From assembly GCF_006337065.1 (NCBI RefSeq), contig NZ_CP040872.1, forward strand, positions 2,294,001 to 2,358,000: a stretch of DNA of 64,000 bases, read 5' to 3'. The stretch's first letter is position 1. Every line of letters starts with the position of its first letter. This DNA is from Agromyces laixinhei (GTDB lineage Bacteria; Actinomycetota; Actinomycetes; Actinomycetales; Microbacteriaceae). The position numbers and the translations under genes are program-made. The notes under the pieces were generated by a model. It saw only the letters and a program-made list of their open reading frames with translations. It was not told the DNA's origin and searched no databases. Positions 38,897 through 49,524 of the stretch are shown piece after piece.

Positions 38897-39085
38897 GACC
38901 GGCCTTCCGTGCGAACTCTGAACCCTGAACCTCTAGTCGAAGGTTAAAGTTTTGCTGAGTATGCAATTCCTGATTCGAAGGTAGGCGCCCTGCACCCCGC
39001 GAGGCGCCATGACACTCCGCGTGTCGCGAACCTCACGGCCGATCGCCCCGGATTCGAGGCCACGGGCACCCGAACGGGTCATCGA

Positions 39086-40081
39086 TCAGCGGGTGACGGC
39101 GCTCGTCGGCGACGACACGTCGTACTCGCCGACCGATTCGGGCGGTGCTGCGACCATGAGCCGTGCGAGCACCGCTGCCTTCTGCGCAGACTCCTCCGCG
39201 CTCCCCCACACGACCGTGGCACCCGTCGAGAGCTCGAGCCGAACATCGTCGGCGGTCGCCGCCGAGGCACCGACGAGGAGGCTCCGAACCTCCGCAGGCA
39301 GGCTCCGGATGACTGCGGCCGCAGCGCGGAACCCCTCTCCGGCGACGCCGCCCTCCGCGACGATCAGCGGCTGCCCGTCCGGGCGTTCCTCCGGCCGCTC
39401 GATGACGACGCCCGCCGCATCGACGAGCTCGAGCCCGTCGCCCGTGTCGACGACGCCCACGGGCACCCGTTCGACGATGCGCACAACCAGGGTGCCGGGC
39501 GGAACGGTCTCGGTCGAGTACGTCTCGATGAGCGGGAAGCTCGAGAGCGCGGCGAGCACATCGGCGCTCGCGATGAGGGGCAGCGGCGTGCCGAGTTGCT
39601 CGTCGAACGCCGCCTGCACTTCGGTGACGGGAATGCGCGAGGCACCCTCGACGCGCACCTCACGCAGCGCCATGAGCGGCGAATACGCCCCGACCGCGAC
39701 GACGACCACGAGGGCCGCGATCGAGCCGAGCCCGACCGACCACGCGATGCGTCGGCGTCGCGAACGCTTCGTGAAGCGCCGCACCTCCTGACGCTCGTAT
39801 CTGCGGCGTTCCCGTGCCGCGGCGGCGAGCTCGCGCTTGGCAGTGCGAGCACTCTTCGGCGTTGCGGGTCGCGCCTGCCCGGTGCCGGGGTCGGGATCCG
39901 CCGCGTCGATGCGCGGCGCCACCGGAGCGTCGACCACGATCGCGATCGGCTCGGTGGTGACCCGGTCGGCGTCGGAGCCGTGACTCCGGCTCGCGTCGCG
40001 TGCCGCCGCCGCCGGCTGCTGCGTCGCCGCCGATCGCGACGTTCGCGCGATCGGCCCGTCGAAGCCCTGCGGCCGTTTCAC
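39086..40081 (-). CDS. ftsQ: cell division protein FtsQ
   Basis: A 331-residue single-pass protein of the FtsQ/DivIB family, part of the divisome core with FtsL. The cytoplasmic N-terminus is long (about 110 residues, basic, Ala/Pro-rich); the membrane segment is at about 112-133 ('WSVGLGSIAALVVVVAVGAY'). The POTRA domain follows ('LMALREVRVEGASRIPVTEVQAAF'), then a beta domain. The start is 13 bp after the murC stop. A length above 300 with a long N-tail is usual in actinobacteria. Confidence 0.93.
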   Translation of the reverse strand: MKRPQGFDGPIARTSRSAATQQPAAAARDASRSHGSDADRVTTEPIAIVVDAPVAPRIDAADPDPGTGQARPATPKSARTAKRELAAAARERRRYERQEVRRFTKRSRRRRIAWSVGLGSIAALVVVVAVGAYSPLMALREVRVEGASRIPVTEVQAAFDEQLGTPLPLIASADVLAALSSFPLIETYSTETVPPGTLVVRIVERVPVGVVDTGDGLELVDAAGVVIERPEERPDGQPLIVAEGGVAGEGFRAAAAVIRSLPAEVRSLLVGASAATADDVRLELSTGATVVWGSAEESAQKAAVLARLMVAAPPESVGEYDVSSPTSAVTR

Positions 40082-40094
40082 GCGCGCTCCGGCG

Positions 40095-41498
40095 TCATCC
40101 GCGCTCCCGCTCGAGCGACCCGAGGAGCTGCGGCACGATGCGGTAGACGTCGCCGCAACCGAGGGTGATCACGAAATCGCCGTCACGGGCGATGCTCGCG
40201 GTGTAATCGGCCGCCCGCTGCCAATCGGGCTCGTAGGCGACGTGCCGGGAATCGGCGAATCGCTCGCTCACGAGCGCACCGGTCACTCCGGGCACCGGGT
40301 CTTCGCGCGCGCCGTAGACCTCGAGCACGACGGTCTCGTCGGCATACTCCTCGAGCACCTCGGCGAACTCCTTCGCGAAGGCCTGCGTGCGGCTGTACGT
40401 GTGCGGCTGGTGCACCGCGATGATGCGGCCTGCACCGACGACCGTGCGCGCAGCCGCCAGCGCGGCAGCGACCTCGGTCGGGTGGTGCGCGTAGTCGTCG
40501 TAGACGCTCACACCGCCGACCGTGCCGTGCAGTTCGAAGCGACGCCCGGTGCCCGCGAAGCGGGCGATGCCCGCGAGGGATGCCGCAGGGTCGAAGCCGA
40601 GTCCCACGAGCACGGCGAACGCACCCGCCGCGTTGATCGCATTGTGCAGTCCGGGAATCAGCAGCTCGGCCCGATACGTCGCGCCCGCATAGTCGAGGGC
40701 GAATGCCACCGGCCCGTCGGTCTCGACCGAGTGCAGCCGCACGGTGGCATCGGCCGCCTGGCCGAACGTGACGACGCGCCGGTGCGACATCCGCTCGGTC
40801 ACGCGCACGGCGCCCGCGTCGTCGGAGGAGACCACGACCAGTTCGCGTGAACGATCGGCGAACTCGACGAACGCCTGCTCGAACGCGTCGCGCGAACCGT
40901 AGTGGTCGAGGTGGTCGGGGTCGACGTTCGTGATGAGCGCGACCGAGGTGTCGTAGAGCAGGAACGAACCGTCGGACTCGTCGGCTTCGACGACGAACAG
41001 TTCGCCGTCGCCCGCGGCCGACGAGACGCCGAGTCCCTCGATGACCCCGCCGTTGACGAAGCTCGGGTCTTCGCCGAGTGCGAGCAGGGCGGTCACGATC
41101 ATGCCGGTCGAGGTCGTCTTGCCATGGGCGCCGGCGACCGAGACGAGTCGGCGGCCGGCGATGAGGGCGGCCAGGGCGAGCGATCGGTGCAGCACCGGGA
41201 GGCCTCGCTCGAGTGCGAGCCGGTACTCGGGATTGTCCTCCCAGAGCGCGCCGGTGACGACCACGGTGTCGATGTCGTCGGCGAGGTTCGCGGCGTCATG
41301 GCCGATCGCGATCTCGGCACCGAGTTCGCGAAGCGCCGCGATGTTCGCGGAATCGCGAACATCGGAGCCCGTCACCCGGTGCCCGTCGCCGAGCATGAGG
41401 CGGGCGATGCCGCTCATGCCCGATCCGCCGATGCCGACGAAGTGCACGGCGCCGAGTTCGGCGGGGATCTGAGCGGAGAGGTCGGGCTTGATCGTCAC
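40095..41498 (-). CDS. murC: UDP-N-acetylmuramate:L-alanine ligase
   Basis: A 467-residue Mur ligase that adds the first amino acid to UDP-MurNAc. The N-terminal UDP-binding Rossmann motif '[18 protein letters not shown]' (about 18-35) is MurC-specific, the ATP loop is GAHGKTTS (123-130), and 'DYAHHPTEV' is present near the C-terminal domain. The GTG at 41498 puts the Rossmann motif at the right distance; the open frame upstream is unlike MurC. The gap to murG is 99 bp. Confidence 0.97.
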   Translation of the reverse strand: MTIKPDLSAQIPAELGAVHFVGIGGSGMSGIARLMLGDGHRVTGSDVRDSANIAALRELGAEIAIGHDAANLADDIDTVVVTGALWEDNPEYRLALERGLPVLHRSLALAALIAGRRLVSVAGAHGKTTSTGMIVTALLALGEDPSFVNGGVIEGLGVSSAAGDGELFVVEADESDGSFLLYDTSVALITNVDPDHLDHYGSRDAFEQAFVEFADRSRELVVVSSDDAGAVRVTERMSHRRVVTFGQAADATVRLHSVETDGPVAFALDYAGATYRAELLIPGLHNAINAAGAFAVLVGLGFDPAASLAGIARFAGTGRRFELHGTVGGVSVYDDYAHHPTEVAAALAAARTVVGAGRIIAVHQPHTYSRTQAFAKEFAEVLEEYADETVVLEVYGAREDPVPGVTGALVSERFADSRHVAYEPDWQRAADYTASIARDGDFVITLGCGDVYRIVPQLLGSLERERG

Positions 41499-41597
41499 GT
41501 GCTGCGGCTTCCTGGGTGGGTCGATTGCGGACGGATGCGGTGCGCCGAAGCGCTGAGGTTCCGATGAGCGGATGCTGCGGCATCCGCACACTCAACG

Positions 41598-42698
41598 TTA
41601 CGCGCCTTGCGGGCTCGAGCCGGCTGCCCCGCCGAGCGCTTCGTCGACGAGGGCGACCATGCGGTCGGTGCCGTCGCGGAACCCCACGGATGCGGCGGCC
41701 GACGCCATCGCACGCAATCGCTCGGAGCCCGAGAGCATCGGCAACAAGTTCGTGCCGACCCATTCGGGCACGAACTCGGCGTCGTCGACGAGCACCGCCC
41801 CGCCCGCGGCCACCACTCCGGCGGCGTTGAAGCGCTGCTCGCCGTTGCCGACGGGATACGGCACGAAGACGGCGGGGATGCCGAGCGCAGAGAGCTCGCA
41901 CACCGTCGCCGCCCCCGCGCGCGACACTGCAGCGTCGGCGATCGCGAGTGCCAGGTCCATACGATCGGCGTACTCGACCATGCGGTAGCCGGCGACGCCG
42001 GGATCGGCGACCTCTGCGTTCGCCCCGGTGACGTGCAGCACCTGCCAGCCGGCCGCGGTGACGGCCTCTGCCGACTCGACCATCGTGCGGTTGATGCGCC
42101 GGGCGCCGAGGGAGCCGCCGGTGGCCAGGAGCACCGGACGCGAGGCGTCGAGTCCGAAGAGGTCGGCCGCCTCGCCGCGGAGTGCGGCGGGGTCGAGGGT
42201 CTCGATCTCTCGGCGAAGGGGCATGCCGACGAGCCTGGCCCGCGGCAGCGGTGTGCCTTCGAAGGCGACCCCGACCGTCGCGGCGAATCGTGCGCCGAGG
42301 CGGTTCGCGAGCCCCGGGCGTGCATTGGCCTCGTGGATCGCGATGGGGATGCCGAGACGACGGGCTGCGAGATAGGCGGGGGTCGACACATACCCGCCGA
42401 CGCCCACGACCACCTCGACGCCGCGCTCCTCGATGATGCCGCGAACCGTCGCGATCGAATCGCGGAACCGGCCGGGGAACGCCAGGGCGGCGCGGTTCGG
42501 CCGGCGCGGGAACGGCACCTTCGCGATCGTCAGCAGCTCGTAGCCGCGGGCCGGCACGAGGCGAGCCTCGAGGCCCTCTGCGGTGCCGAGCACGAGCACG
42601 GATGCCTCGGGGTCGCGTTCACGCAGTCGATCGGCGACCGCGAGCAGCGGGTTGACGTGGCCGGCGGTGCCGCCGCCTGCGAGCAGGTACGTGGTCAT
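41598..42698 (-). CDS. murG: MurG, lipid II-forming GlcNAc transferase
   Basis: A 366-residue GT28 enzyme that converts lipid I to lipid II on the inner membrane face. The N-terminal G-loop GGGTAGHVNP is at 8-17; a second glycine loop 'LATGGSLGARRINR' and the UDP-binding region 'ALGIPAVFVPYPVGNGEQRFNA' follow. Start is the ATG at 42698, overlapping the ftsW stop by 4 bp. The length is usual. Confidence 0.97.
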   Translation of the reverse strand: MTTYLLAGGGTAGHVNPLLAVADRLRERDPEASVLVLGTAEGLEARLVPARGYELLTIAKVPFPRRPNRAALAFPGRFRDSIATVRGIIEERGVEVVVGVGGYVSTPAYLAARRLGIPIAIHEANARPGLANRLGARFAATVGVAFEGTPLPRARLVGMPLRREIETLDPAALRGEAADLFGLDASRPVLLATGGSLGARRINRTMVESAEAVTAAGWQVLHVTGANAEVADPGVAGYRMVEYADRMDLALAIADAAVSRAGAATVCELSALGIPAVFVPYPVGNGEQRFNAAGVVAAGGAVLVDDAEFVPEWVGTNLLPMLSGSERLRAMASAAASVGFRDGTDRMVALVDEALGGAAGSSPQGA

Positions 42699-43963
42699 CG
42701 CGCTGCCCGTGTCGCCGCGGAGCGACTGCTCTTGCGGGCCGCGGCACGCGCGGCAGCACGCGCCGGGGCCTCCGGGTCACGCGCGACCGACAGCACGATG
42801 CCGATCGCGAAGAGCGTGGTGAGCAGGGCCGTGCCGCCCGCGGAGACGAGCGGCAACGGCACACCGAGAACAGGGAAGACGCCGAGCACGACACCGATAT
42901 TGACACACGCCTGACCGACGATCCACACGAGCACCGCCGCCGATGCCGCGCGTCCGAATGGCGTGCGCGCCCCGCGCAGCACACGTGCGAGGGCGACGGC
43001 GAGCACGACGAACATCGCGATGACCACGATCGCGCCGATCAGTCCGAGCTCCTCGCCGATGATGGCGAAGATGAAATCGTTGTCGGCCGCGGGCAGCCAC
43101 GACCACTTCGCGGCCGAGTTGCCGAGCCCGACGCCGAACACACCGCCGTTCGCGAGGGCGAACGAGCCGTGCTGGATCTGCCAGCAGTCGCTGATGGCGT
43201 CACCGGTGCCGCCGCTCCCGCAGTTCGCGTCGAGGAAGGAGGTGATGCGCCGCAGGCGATTCTCGCTGGAGACCGCGACGAGCACGAAGACCACGATCGC
43301 GGCGAAGATCGGAGGAAGCAGCAGCCGCAGTCGCACGCCGATGAGGAAGAGCGAGCCGAGCAGCATCGCGCCCATGATCATGACCGTGCCGAGATCGCCG
43401 CCGAGGAGCACCAGACCGATCGCACCGCCGCCGACGAGCACGATCGGCAGCACGCCGTGCACGAAGTCCCCGAGCTGCGCCTCCTTCTTCGTGACGATGA
43501 GACCGAGCCACATGACGAGGGCGACCTTGATGATCTCAGACGGCTGGAACTGCATGGGCCCGAGCTGGATCCAGTTGGTGTTGCCGCCGACCGTGATGCC
43601 GAGCGGCGTCGCCACGACGAGGACCTGCAACGCGCAGGAGGCGGCGAGCACCGGCCAGGCCAGCCGCATCCACAGCTTCTCGGGCATGCGGCTCGCGATG
43701 AGCATGATCGGGATGCCGAAGGCGGCGAAGACGCCCTGACGCAGCGCCTGGGCGAAGAAACTCTCGTCTTCGAGGTGCGACTGCACGACGGAGGCCGACA
43801 GCACCATGACGAGGCCGAAGGCGACCAGGAAGAGCGTCGTGCCGAGCAGCAGCAGGTAGTCGGCAGACTCGACGCGGAACACGCGGCCGAGCCGGATGCG
43901 AGCAGCCGAGATGCCCGGTCGGTCAGGCCCCTGGGAGCGGTTCGCTCGGGGCGGAGTCGCCAT
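42695..43963 (-). CDS. ftsW: FtsW, SEDS peptidoglycan glycosyltransferase
   Basis: A 422-residue polytopic SEDS protein that polymerises lipid II at the septum with FtsI. About ten membrane segments are visible, with conserved 'QPSEIIKVALVMWLGL', 'LGGDLGTVMIM' containing the catalytic-region aspartate, and 'NIGVVLGVFPVLGVPLPLVSAGGTALL'. The ATG at 43963 overlaps murD by 41 bp; a start nearer 43900 would leave a shorter cytoplasmic tail, so the exact start is uncertain. The cytoplasmic C-tail is rich in Arg/Ala. Confidence 0.95.
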   Translation of the reverse strand: MATPPRANRSQGPDRPGISAARIRLGRVFRVESADYLLLLGTTLFLVAFGLVMVLSASVVQSHLEDESFFAQALRQGVFAAFGIPIMLIASRMPEKLWMRLAWPVLAASCALQVLVVATPLGITVGGNTNWIQLGPMQFQPSEIIKVALVMWLGLIVTKKEAQLGDFVHGVLPIVLVGGGAIGLVLLGGDLGTVMIMGAMLLGSLFLIGVRLRLLLPPIFAAIVVFVLVAVSSENRLRRITSFLDANCGSGGTGDAISDCWQIQHGSFALANGGVFGVGLGNSAAKWSWLPAADNDFIFAIIGEELGLIGAIVVIAMFVVLAVALARVLRGARTPFGRAASAAVLVWIVGQACVNIGVVLGVFPVLGVPLPLVSAGGTALLTTLFAIGIVLSVARDPEAPARAAARAAARKSSRSAATRAAR

Positions 43964-45464
43964 CCGCCTCACCTCCCAGCATCGATCCGACCGCCTCGTG
44001 GAACCGTCGTCCACGGTCGCCGTAGTCGGCGAACTGGTCCATCGACGCCGCAGCGGGCGCGAGGAGCACGGTGTCGCCCTCTTCAGCAACCGCCGCAGCC
44101 AGGGCGACCGCGTCGGGCATCACCGTCTCAGTGTCATCCGTGACCACTTCGAAGAGCGGCAGATCGGGGGCGTGTCGGCGGAACGCCGCCACGAGCTCTG
44201 ACCGATCCACGCCGATCACGATCGCGGCGCGGAGGCGCGCCGCGTGATCGGCCACGAGCGCATCGGCGTCGACGCCCTTCAGGAGCCCGCCGACGATCCA
44301 GACGACCTTCCCGAAGGCGCGCAACGATGCCTCGGCGGCGTGCGGGTTGGTCGCCTTCGAGTCGTCGACCCAGCGGATGCCGCCGGAGACCGCCACCGTC
44401 TCGATGCGGTGCGCGTCGAGGCGGAACTCGCCGAGCGCGTCGTGGATCACGCCCACCGGCACCCCGAACGATCGCACGAGCGCCGACGACGCGAGAATGT
44501 TCGCGACGACGTGCGGAGCAGCGAGGCCGCGGGGCTCGAGTTCGTCGACCGTGATGAGTTCGAGCGCCGCGGTACGACGATCGTCGAGGAACGCGCGGTC
44601 GCACAGAATGCCGTCGACGACGCCGAAGTCGCTCGGGCCCGGCACGTCGAGTCCGAAGCCGATGGCACGGGCACCCTCCTCGACCTCCGCGTCCTCCACC
44701 ATGCGGCGGGTCGCCTCGTCGGCGCGGTTGTACACGCACGCGGCCTTCGTGTTCGCGTAGACCCGTGCCTTGGCGGCCCGGTAGGCATCGAACGAGCCGT
44801 GCCAGTCGAGGTGGTCGTCGGCGACGTTCAGCACGGTCGCCGCCCAGGGGTGCACCGCGCCCGGCCCAGACGTCGGCAGGTGGTGCAGCTGGTAGCTCGA
44901 GAGCTCGACCACGAGCACGTCGAAACCGCCCGGATCACGCACGGCGTCGAGCACCGGCACGCCGATGTTGCCGCACGGCGCCGCCCGCAGGCCGTTCGCC
45001 GCCAGGAAGGTCGCGGCCATCTGCACCGTCGTCGTCTTGCCGTTCGTGCCGGTCACGAGGATCCACTCGGCGGTGTGCACCTTGTCGCGAACCCGCCAGG
45101 CGAGTTCGATGTCGCCCCAGACCGCGATCGACGACTCGGCCGCCCAGGTGAGCACCGGGTGGTCTGGATGGAACCCCGGAGAGACCACGACGAGCTCCGG
45201 TGCGAAGCCGACGACGTCGTCTGGCACGGCATCGAGCGGATGCCGCAGCAGGTCGGCCCCGATGACCTCGAGAATGCGCGCGCGGTCGTCGTCGACCTCG
45301 GGCGCGACGACGAGCACCGAGGCACCGAGCTCTGTGAGCGTGTCGGCGACGGCGAATCCGGTCACGCCGAGCCCCATGACGACGACCCGGAGGCCCTGCC
45401 AGTCGGCGTTCCAGCCGGTCAGCGTGTCGAGGCGGCCGGCGGCGGGCGAAGCGGCATCCGTCAT
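43923..45464 (-). CDS. murD: UDP-N-acetylmuramoyl-L-alanine:D-glutamate ligase
   Basis: A 513-residue Mur ligase adding D-glutamate. N-terminal 'VVVMGLGVTGFAVA' is the UDP-binding fold, the ATP loop is GTNGKTTT (139-146), followed by 'VVELSSYQLH' and 'VDDSKATNPHAAEASL', a MurD signature. Slightly longer than Gram-negative MurD. Start overlaps the mraY stop by an ATGA. The C-terminus overlaps ftsW. Confidence 0.97.
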   Translation of the reverse strand: MTDAASPAAGRLDTLTGWNADWQGLRVVVMGLGVTGFAVADTLTELGASVLVVAPEVDDDRARILEVIGADLLRHPLDAVPDDVVGFAPELVVVSPGFHPDHPVLTWAAESSIAVWGDIELAWRVRDKVHTAEWILVTGTNGKTTTVQMAATFLAANGLRAAPCGNIGVPVLDAVRDPGGFDVLVVELSSYQLHHLPTSGPGAVHPWAATVLNVADDHLDWHGSFDAYRAAKARVYANTKAACVYNRADEATRRMVEDAEVEEGARAIGFGLDVPGPSDFGVVDGILCDRAFLDDRRTAALELITVDELEPRGLAAPHVVANILASSALVRSFGVPVGVIHDALGEFRLDAHRIETVAVSGGIRWVDDSKATNPHAAEASLRAFGKVVWIVGGLLKGVDADALVADHAARLRAAIVIGVDRSELVAAFRRHAPDLPLFEVVTDDTETVMPDAVALAAAVAEEGDTVLLAPAAASMDQFADYGDRGRRFHEAVGSMLGGEADGDSAPSEPLPGA

Positions 45465-46570
45465 CAGCTCTGCAGCCACTCGAAGTAGAAGGATCCGACG
45501 CCGGCTGCGACGAGCAGTCCGCCGATGATCCAGAAGCGCACGACGATCGTGACCTCCGCCCAGCCCTTCAGCTCGAAGTGGTGGTGGATCGGGCTCATCA
45601 GGAAGATGCGCTTGCCGCGCGTGAGCTTGAAGTACACCCGCTGCACGATGACCGAACCGGTCTCGATGACGAAGAGTCCGCCGATGAGCAGCAGGAGGAG
45701 TTCGGTGTGGCTGACGATCGCGAGCGCCGCCAGTGCACCGCCGAGGGCCAGCGATCCGGTGTCGCCCATGTAGATCTTGGCCGGGTTCGTGTTCCACCAG
45801 AGGAAGCCGATGAGCCCGCCGACGATCGCTGTCGCCACGATGGCGATGTCGAGCGGGTCCCGCACGTCGTACGCGCGGTAGGCGTCGCTCGCATTGAGGC
45901 TCTCGCTGAAGCGGGACTGGTTGAACTGCCAGAAGCCGATGACCACGAACGAGCCGATCGCGAGGATCGAAGCGCCGGTGGCGAGCCCGTCGAGGCCGTC
46001 GGTGACGTTCACGGCGTTGGAGGTGCCGGCAGTGATCAGGCAGATCCAGAGCACGTACAGGATGACGCCGACGACCGTGCCGAACACCATGAAGTCGAGC
46101 GGGAGGTCTCTGATGAACGAGATCTTCGTGTTCGCCGGCGTGATGCCGTAGTTGTTCGGGAACTGCAGGGCGAGCAGCGCGAACACGCCCGCCACGATCA
46201 CCTGGCCCGATATCTTGGCCCAGCCGCCGAGACCGAGGCTCTGCTTCTTGCGGGTCTTCAGGAAGTCGTCGAGGAAGCCGACGGCACCGAGTCCGACCAT
46301 CATGAAGAGCACGAGCATGCCCGACGCCGTGGGTCTCTCGTTGCTGATCAGCAGGGTCGACACGAAGTACCCGAACAGGGTGCCCAGGATGAAGATGATG
46401 CCGCCCATCGTGGGCGTGCCGCGCTTGACGTGATGGCTCTGCGGCCCGTCGTCGCGAATGAACTGCCCCCACCCGAGCCTCGTGAAGAGGCGGATGAACA
46501 GCGGTGTCAGGAATAGCGTGAAGGCGAGTGACAACGCCCCAGCGGCCAGCAGTGCTCTCACGCGAACCAT
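45464..46570 (-). CDS. mraY: MraY phospho-MurNAc-pentapeptide transferase
   Basis: A 368-residue membrane enzyme that transfers phospho-MurNAc-pentapeptide to undecaprenyl phosphate, giving lipid I. Ten membrane helices are expected and visible in outline. Diagnostic motifs are '[17 protein letters not shown]' with the catalytic aspartates, '[12 protein letters not shown]', and '[15 protein letters not shown]' near the C-terminus. Its start overlaps the murF end by 13 bp and its stop the murD start. Confidence 0.97.
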   Translation of the reverse strand: MVRVRALLAAGALSLAFTLFLTPLFIRLFTRLGWGQFIRDDGPQSHHVKRGTPTMGGIIFILGTLFGYFVSTLLISNERPTASGMLVLFMMVGLGAVGFLDDFLKTRKKQSLGLGGWAKISGQVIVAGVFALLALQFPNNYGITPANTKISFIRDLPLDFMVFGTVVGVILYVLWICLITAGTSNAVNVTDGLDGLATGASILAIGSFVVIGFWQFNQSRFSESLNASDAYRAYDVRDPLDIAIVATAIVGGLIGFLWWNTNPAKIYMGDTGSLALGGALAALAIVSHTELLLLLIGGLFVIETGSVIVQRVYFKLTRGKRIFLMSPIHHHFELKGWAEVTIVVRFWIIGGLLVAAGVGSFYFEWLQS

Positions 46571-47970
46571 TCTCCCAGTCGGTCGCCCAGCAGCCGAAGA
46601 CCCGCCGCGTTCGACGATTTCACCAGCACGGTGTCACCCGGCCGCGCCGACGACGTGACGAGGGCGAGCGCTTCTTCAGCGGAATCGACGAACGCGGATT
46701 CGCCGTCCCACGAGCCCTCATTGATCGCCGTGATGTGCAGGCGCCGCGCGCCAGCCCCCACGACGATGAGCTGCGAGATGCCGAGTCGCACCGCGAGCAG
46801 TCCGATGCGGTCGTGCTCCTCACCGGAGAACTCGCCCAGCTCGCTCATCTCGCCGAGCACGGCGATGGTGCGTGCGCCGGGATTCTTCACCTGTGCGAGC
46901 GTCTTCAGCGCCGCCGACATCGAGTCGGGGCTCGCGTTGTACGCGTCATTGATGATCGTGATGCCGTCGCGGCCCCCCATGACCTGCATGCGCCAGCGCT
47001 CGGCCAGCGTCACCTGTTCGAGCGCGGCGACGACCGATGCGAGCGGCACACCGAGTTCGACGGATGCCGCGATCGCCGCGAGCGCGTTCATGACGTGGTG
47101 CTCCCCGAGCACCGAGAAGTGCACATGTGCCCGCTCACCGCCGGGGATCGTCACCGTGAAGTCGGTGCCGCGAGCGTGGGCCCGAACATCGGTGGCCCGA
47201 ACATCGGCGGAGTCGCCGAATCCGAACCAGACGATGCGCGCCGCCGTCCGGTCCGCCATGGGCACCACGCGCGGGTCGTCGACGTTCAGCACCGCGACAT
47301 CCGTCTCGAGGAGGTCGGTGACCATCTCGGACTTGGCGCGCACGGTCTGCTCGATGCCGCCGAACTCGCCGGCGTGGGCGAGGCCGACCTTCAACACGAT
47401 GCCGACATCGGGCCTGGCCATGCGCACGAGCCGGGCGATCTCGCCGACACCGGAGGCGCCCATCTCGGCGACGAGGAACTCGGTCTCGTTCGTGAGCTCG
47501 AGCATCGTGATCGGCGCACCCACCTCGTTGTTGAACGAGGCGCGCGCTGCGACGGTCGGGCCGACGCGCTCGAGCACGGTTCGCAGCAGGTTCTTCGTGG
47601 TCGTCTTGCCGTTCGATCCGGTGACTCCGACGATGCGGAGGCGCCCGAGGTCTCGGACGCGACGCACGACCTCGGTCGCGAGCGCGCCGAGCGCATCGAC
47701 CGAGTCGGCGACGACGATCTGCGGAACGGGTAGGTCGAGCGCGTGCTCGACGACGAGGAGTGCCGCGCCTCGTTCGGCGGCGGCCGGTGCGAAACGGTGA
47801 CCGTCGTCGAATTCGCCGCGCTTTGCGACGAACACGCCGCCGGTGCCGACCTCGCGGGAGTCGGTCGTCACGGCGCCGTCGACGATCGTGTCGGGAGTGG
47901 CCGGCGTCCCGTCGATGCGGAGCACGCCGCCGACGGCCGACGCGATCTCGGCCAGGGTCAGGGCGATCAT
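46558..47970 (-). CDS. murF: MurF, D-Ala-D-Ala-adding ligase
   Basis: A 470-residue Mur ligase completing the UDP-MurNAc-pentapeptide. The N-terminal domain '[26 protein letters not shown]' and the ATP loop GSNGKTTT (118-125) are clear, then '[11 protein letters not shown]'-like '[15 protein letters not shown]' and '[16 protein letters not shown]', the MurF signature. I prefer the ATG at 47970, which makes an ATGA overlap with murE; the ATG three codons upstream would overlap more. Confidence 0.97.
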   Translation of the reverse strand: MIALTLAEIASAVGGVLRIDGTPATPDTIVDGAVTTDSREVGTGGVFVAKRGEFDDGHRFAPAAAERGAALLVVEHALDLPVPQIVVADSVDALGALATEVVRRVRDLGRLRIVGVTGSNGKTTTKNLLRTVLERVGPTVAARASFNNEVGAPITMLELTNETEFLVAEMGASGVGEIARLVRMARPDVGIVLKVGLAHAGEFGGIEQTVRAKSEMVTDLLETDVAVLNVDDPRVVPMADRTAARIVWFGFGDSADVRATDVRAHARGTDFTVTIPGGERAHVHFSVLGEHHVMNALAAIAASVELGVPLASVVAALEQVTLAERWRMQVMGGRDGITIINDAYNASPDSMSAALKTLAQVKNPGARTIAVLGEMSELGEFSGEEHDRIGLLAVRLGISQLIVVGAGARRLHITAINEGSWDGESAFVDSAEEALALVTSSARPGDTVLVKSSNAAGLRLLGDRLGEWFA

Positions 47971-49511
47971 TCGAGCCACCCCGCATCGCGCAGGGCCTGC
48001 TTGGCGTCGTCTCGTGCGGAGTACGGGATCTTCTCGCCCTTCACTTCGTGGTAGTCCTCGTGACCCGGACCGGCGTAGAGGATCGCGTCGCCGTCGCCCG
48101 CGAGGGCGAGGGCCGCGCGGAACGCCTCGCGTGGATCGGCGATCTCGTGGATCTCACCGCCGGGCACCACCTCGCGCGCACCTGCGATGAGCGTCGCACG
48201 GATCGAGGCCGGGTCTTCCCATCGCGGATGGAAGTCGGTCACGACGACCACGTCGGCGCCTCGGGCGGCGATCGCACCCATCTCGGCGCGTTTGGTGGTG
48301 TCGCGGTCGCCGTCGGCCCCGAAGACCATGATGATGCGGCCCTCGGTCGAGCGCCGGATCGCACCGAGCGTCTGCAGGAACGCGTCGGGCGTGTGGCCGT
48401 AGTCGATGTAGACGACGGGCCCGCGATCGCCCGAGATGCGCTCGGCCCGCCCGGGGATGAACGCATCGATTCCGTCGCCCTCGAGCGCCGCCGCGATGAC
48501 GTCGAGCTCGTGGCCCGCCTCGACGAGCATGACGATCGCGAGGGCTGCATTGGCGGCCATGTACCAGCCGAGGAGCGGCACCCGCGTCTCGAGGCGCCGG
48601 CCCCCGGAGCCCTCGAGCACGAAGGACGTGTGGTCGGCGCTCTCTTCGAGCACGGTGACGCGCCAGTCGGCGTCGACGCCGTCGATCGTCGTCAGGGTCG
48701 TCACGGGGATGCGCGACTCGCCCACGAGGCGCCGGCCCCACTCGGAGTCGATCGTGACGACGCCGCGCCGCGCACGCTCGGGCCGGAACAACTCGCGCTT
48801 CGCATCGAAGTACTCGTCCATCGAGGAGTAGTCGTCGAGGTGGTCGTGGGTGAGGTTCGTGAACCCGACGACATCGAACACGAGACCGTCGACGCGGTGG
48901 CGCGACAGCGCCTGCGCCGAGACCTCGATGCCGACCGCTCGCACCTCGACCTCGCGCATGCGGGCGAGGAGCGCGTGCAGCTCGCTCGCCTCGGGAGTGG
49001 TCAGCGAGCTCGTGACGACCTCGTCGCCGATGCGGCGCTCGGCCGTCGATGTGAGTCCGGCCGTGATGCCGAGTTGACGGAGGATGCCGTACAGCAGGTA
49101 GACGACGCTCGTCTTGCCGTTGGTGCCGGTGACCGCGAACATCGTCGCCGGGTTCTCGGCGGTGCGGTGGATCCACGCCGCGACCTCGCCGAGCGCGGCG
49201 CGCGCGTCGTCGGCCACGAGGATCGGGAGACCCGCGTCGGCGGCATGCTCGGCGCCCGCCCGGTCGGTGAGCAGAGCGACGGCGCCCGCTTCACGCGCGG
49301 ATGCCGCGAAGTCTGCGCCGTGGGCGTTGCGCCCGGGCACGCCGACGTACAGGTCGCCGGGCTCAGCGGACTTCGAGGAGAGGCCGACCCCGGTGACCTC
49401 GAGACCGTCGACCGCGCCGAGCACGGTGAACCCGAACTCTTCGGCGAGCTCGGAGAGCGATCGAGGACTCGGGTGCTTCGGCCGGAGAGCCGTGAGAGGC
49501 GATCCGGTCAC
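47967..49511 (-). CDS. murE: MurE, third-residue diamino acid ligase
   Basis: A 514-residue Mur ligase that adds the third peptide residue to UDP-MurNAc-L-Ala-D-Glu (or its actinobacterial Gly variant). N-terminal 'SSKSAEPGDLYVGVPGRNAHG' and ATP loop GTNGKTSV (129-136) are intact. The amino-acid-selecting loop, DNPRxExP in DAP enzymes, here reads FHPRWEDP (residues 427-434): the DN pair is replaced by FH while PR and E-x-P are kept. This points to an amino acid other than meso-DAP, fitting the B-type wall of Microbacteriaceae (diaminobutyrate, homoserine, ornithine or lysine at position 3). Which residue is used is inference. Confidence 0.95.
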   Translation of the reverse strand: MTGSPLTALRPKHPSPRSLSELAEEFGFTVLGAVDGLEVTGVGLSSKSAEPGDLYVGVPGRNAHGADFAASAREAGAVALLTDRAGAEHAADAGLPILVADDARAALGEVAAWIHRTAENPATMFAVTGTNGKTSVVYLLYGILRQLGITAGLTSTAERRIGDEVVTSSLTTPEASELHALLARMREVEVRAVGIEVSAQALSRHRVDGLVFDVVGFTNLTHDHLDDYSSMDEYFDAKRELFRPERARRGVVTIDSEWGRRLVGESRIPVTTLTTIDGVDADWRVTVLEESADHTSFVLEGSGGRRLETRVPLLGWYMAANAALAIVMLVEAGHELDVIAAALEGDGIDAFIPGRAERISGDRGPVVYIDYGHTPDAFLQTLGAIRRSTEGRIIMVFGADGDRDTTKRAEMGAIAARGADVVVVTDFHPRWEDPASIRATLIAGAREVVPGGEIHEIADPREAFRAALALAGDGDAILYAGPGHEDYHEVKGEKIPYSARDDAKQALRDAGWLE

Positions 49512-49524
49512 GAACCCAACTTTC

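Noticed and set aside
38984..39008. GGCGCC inverted repeat after ftsQ as a terminator
   Set aside because: A 6-bp stem with a 13-nt loop and no T-tract is weak, and such GC palindromes are common here.
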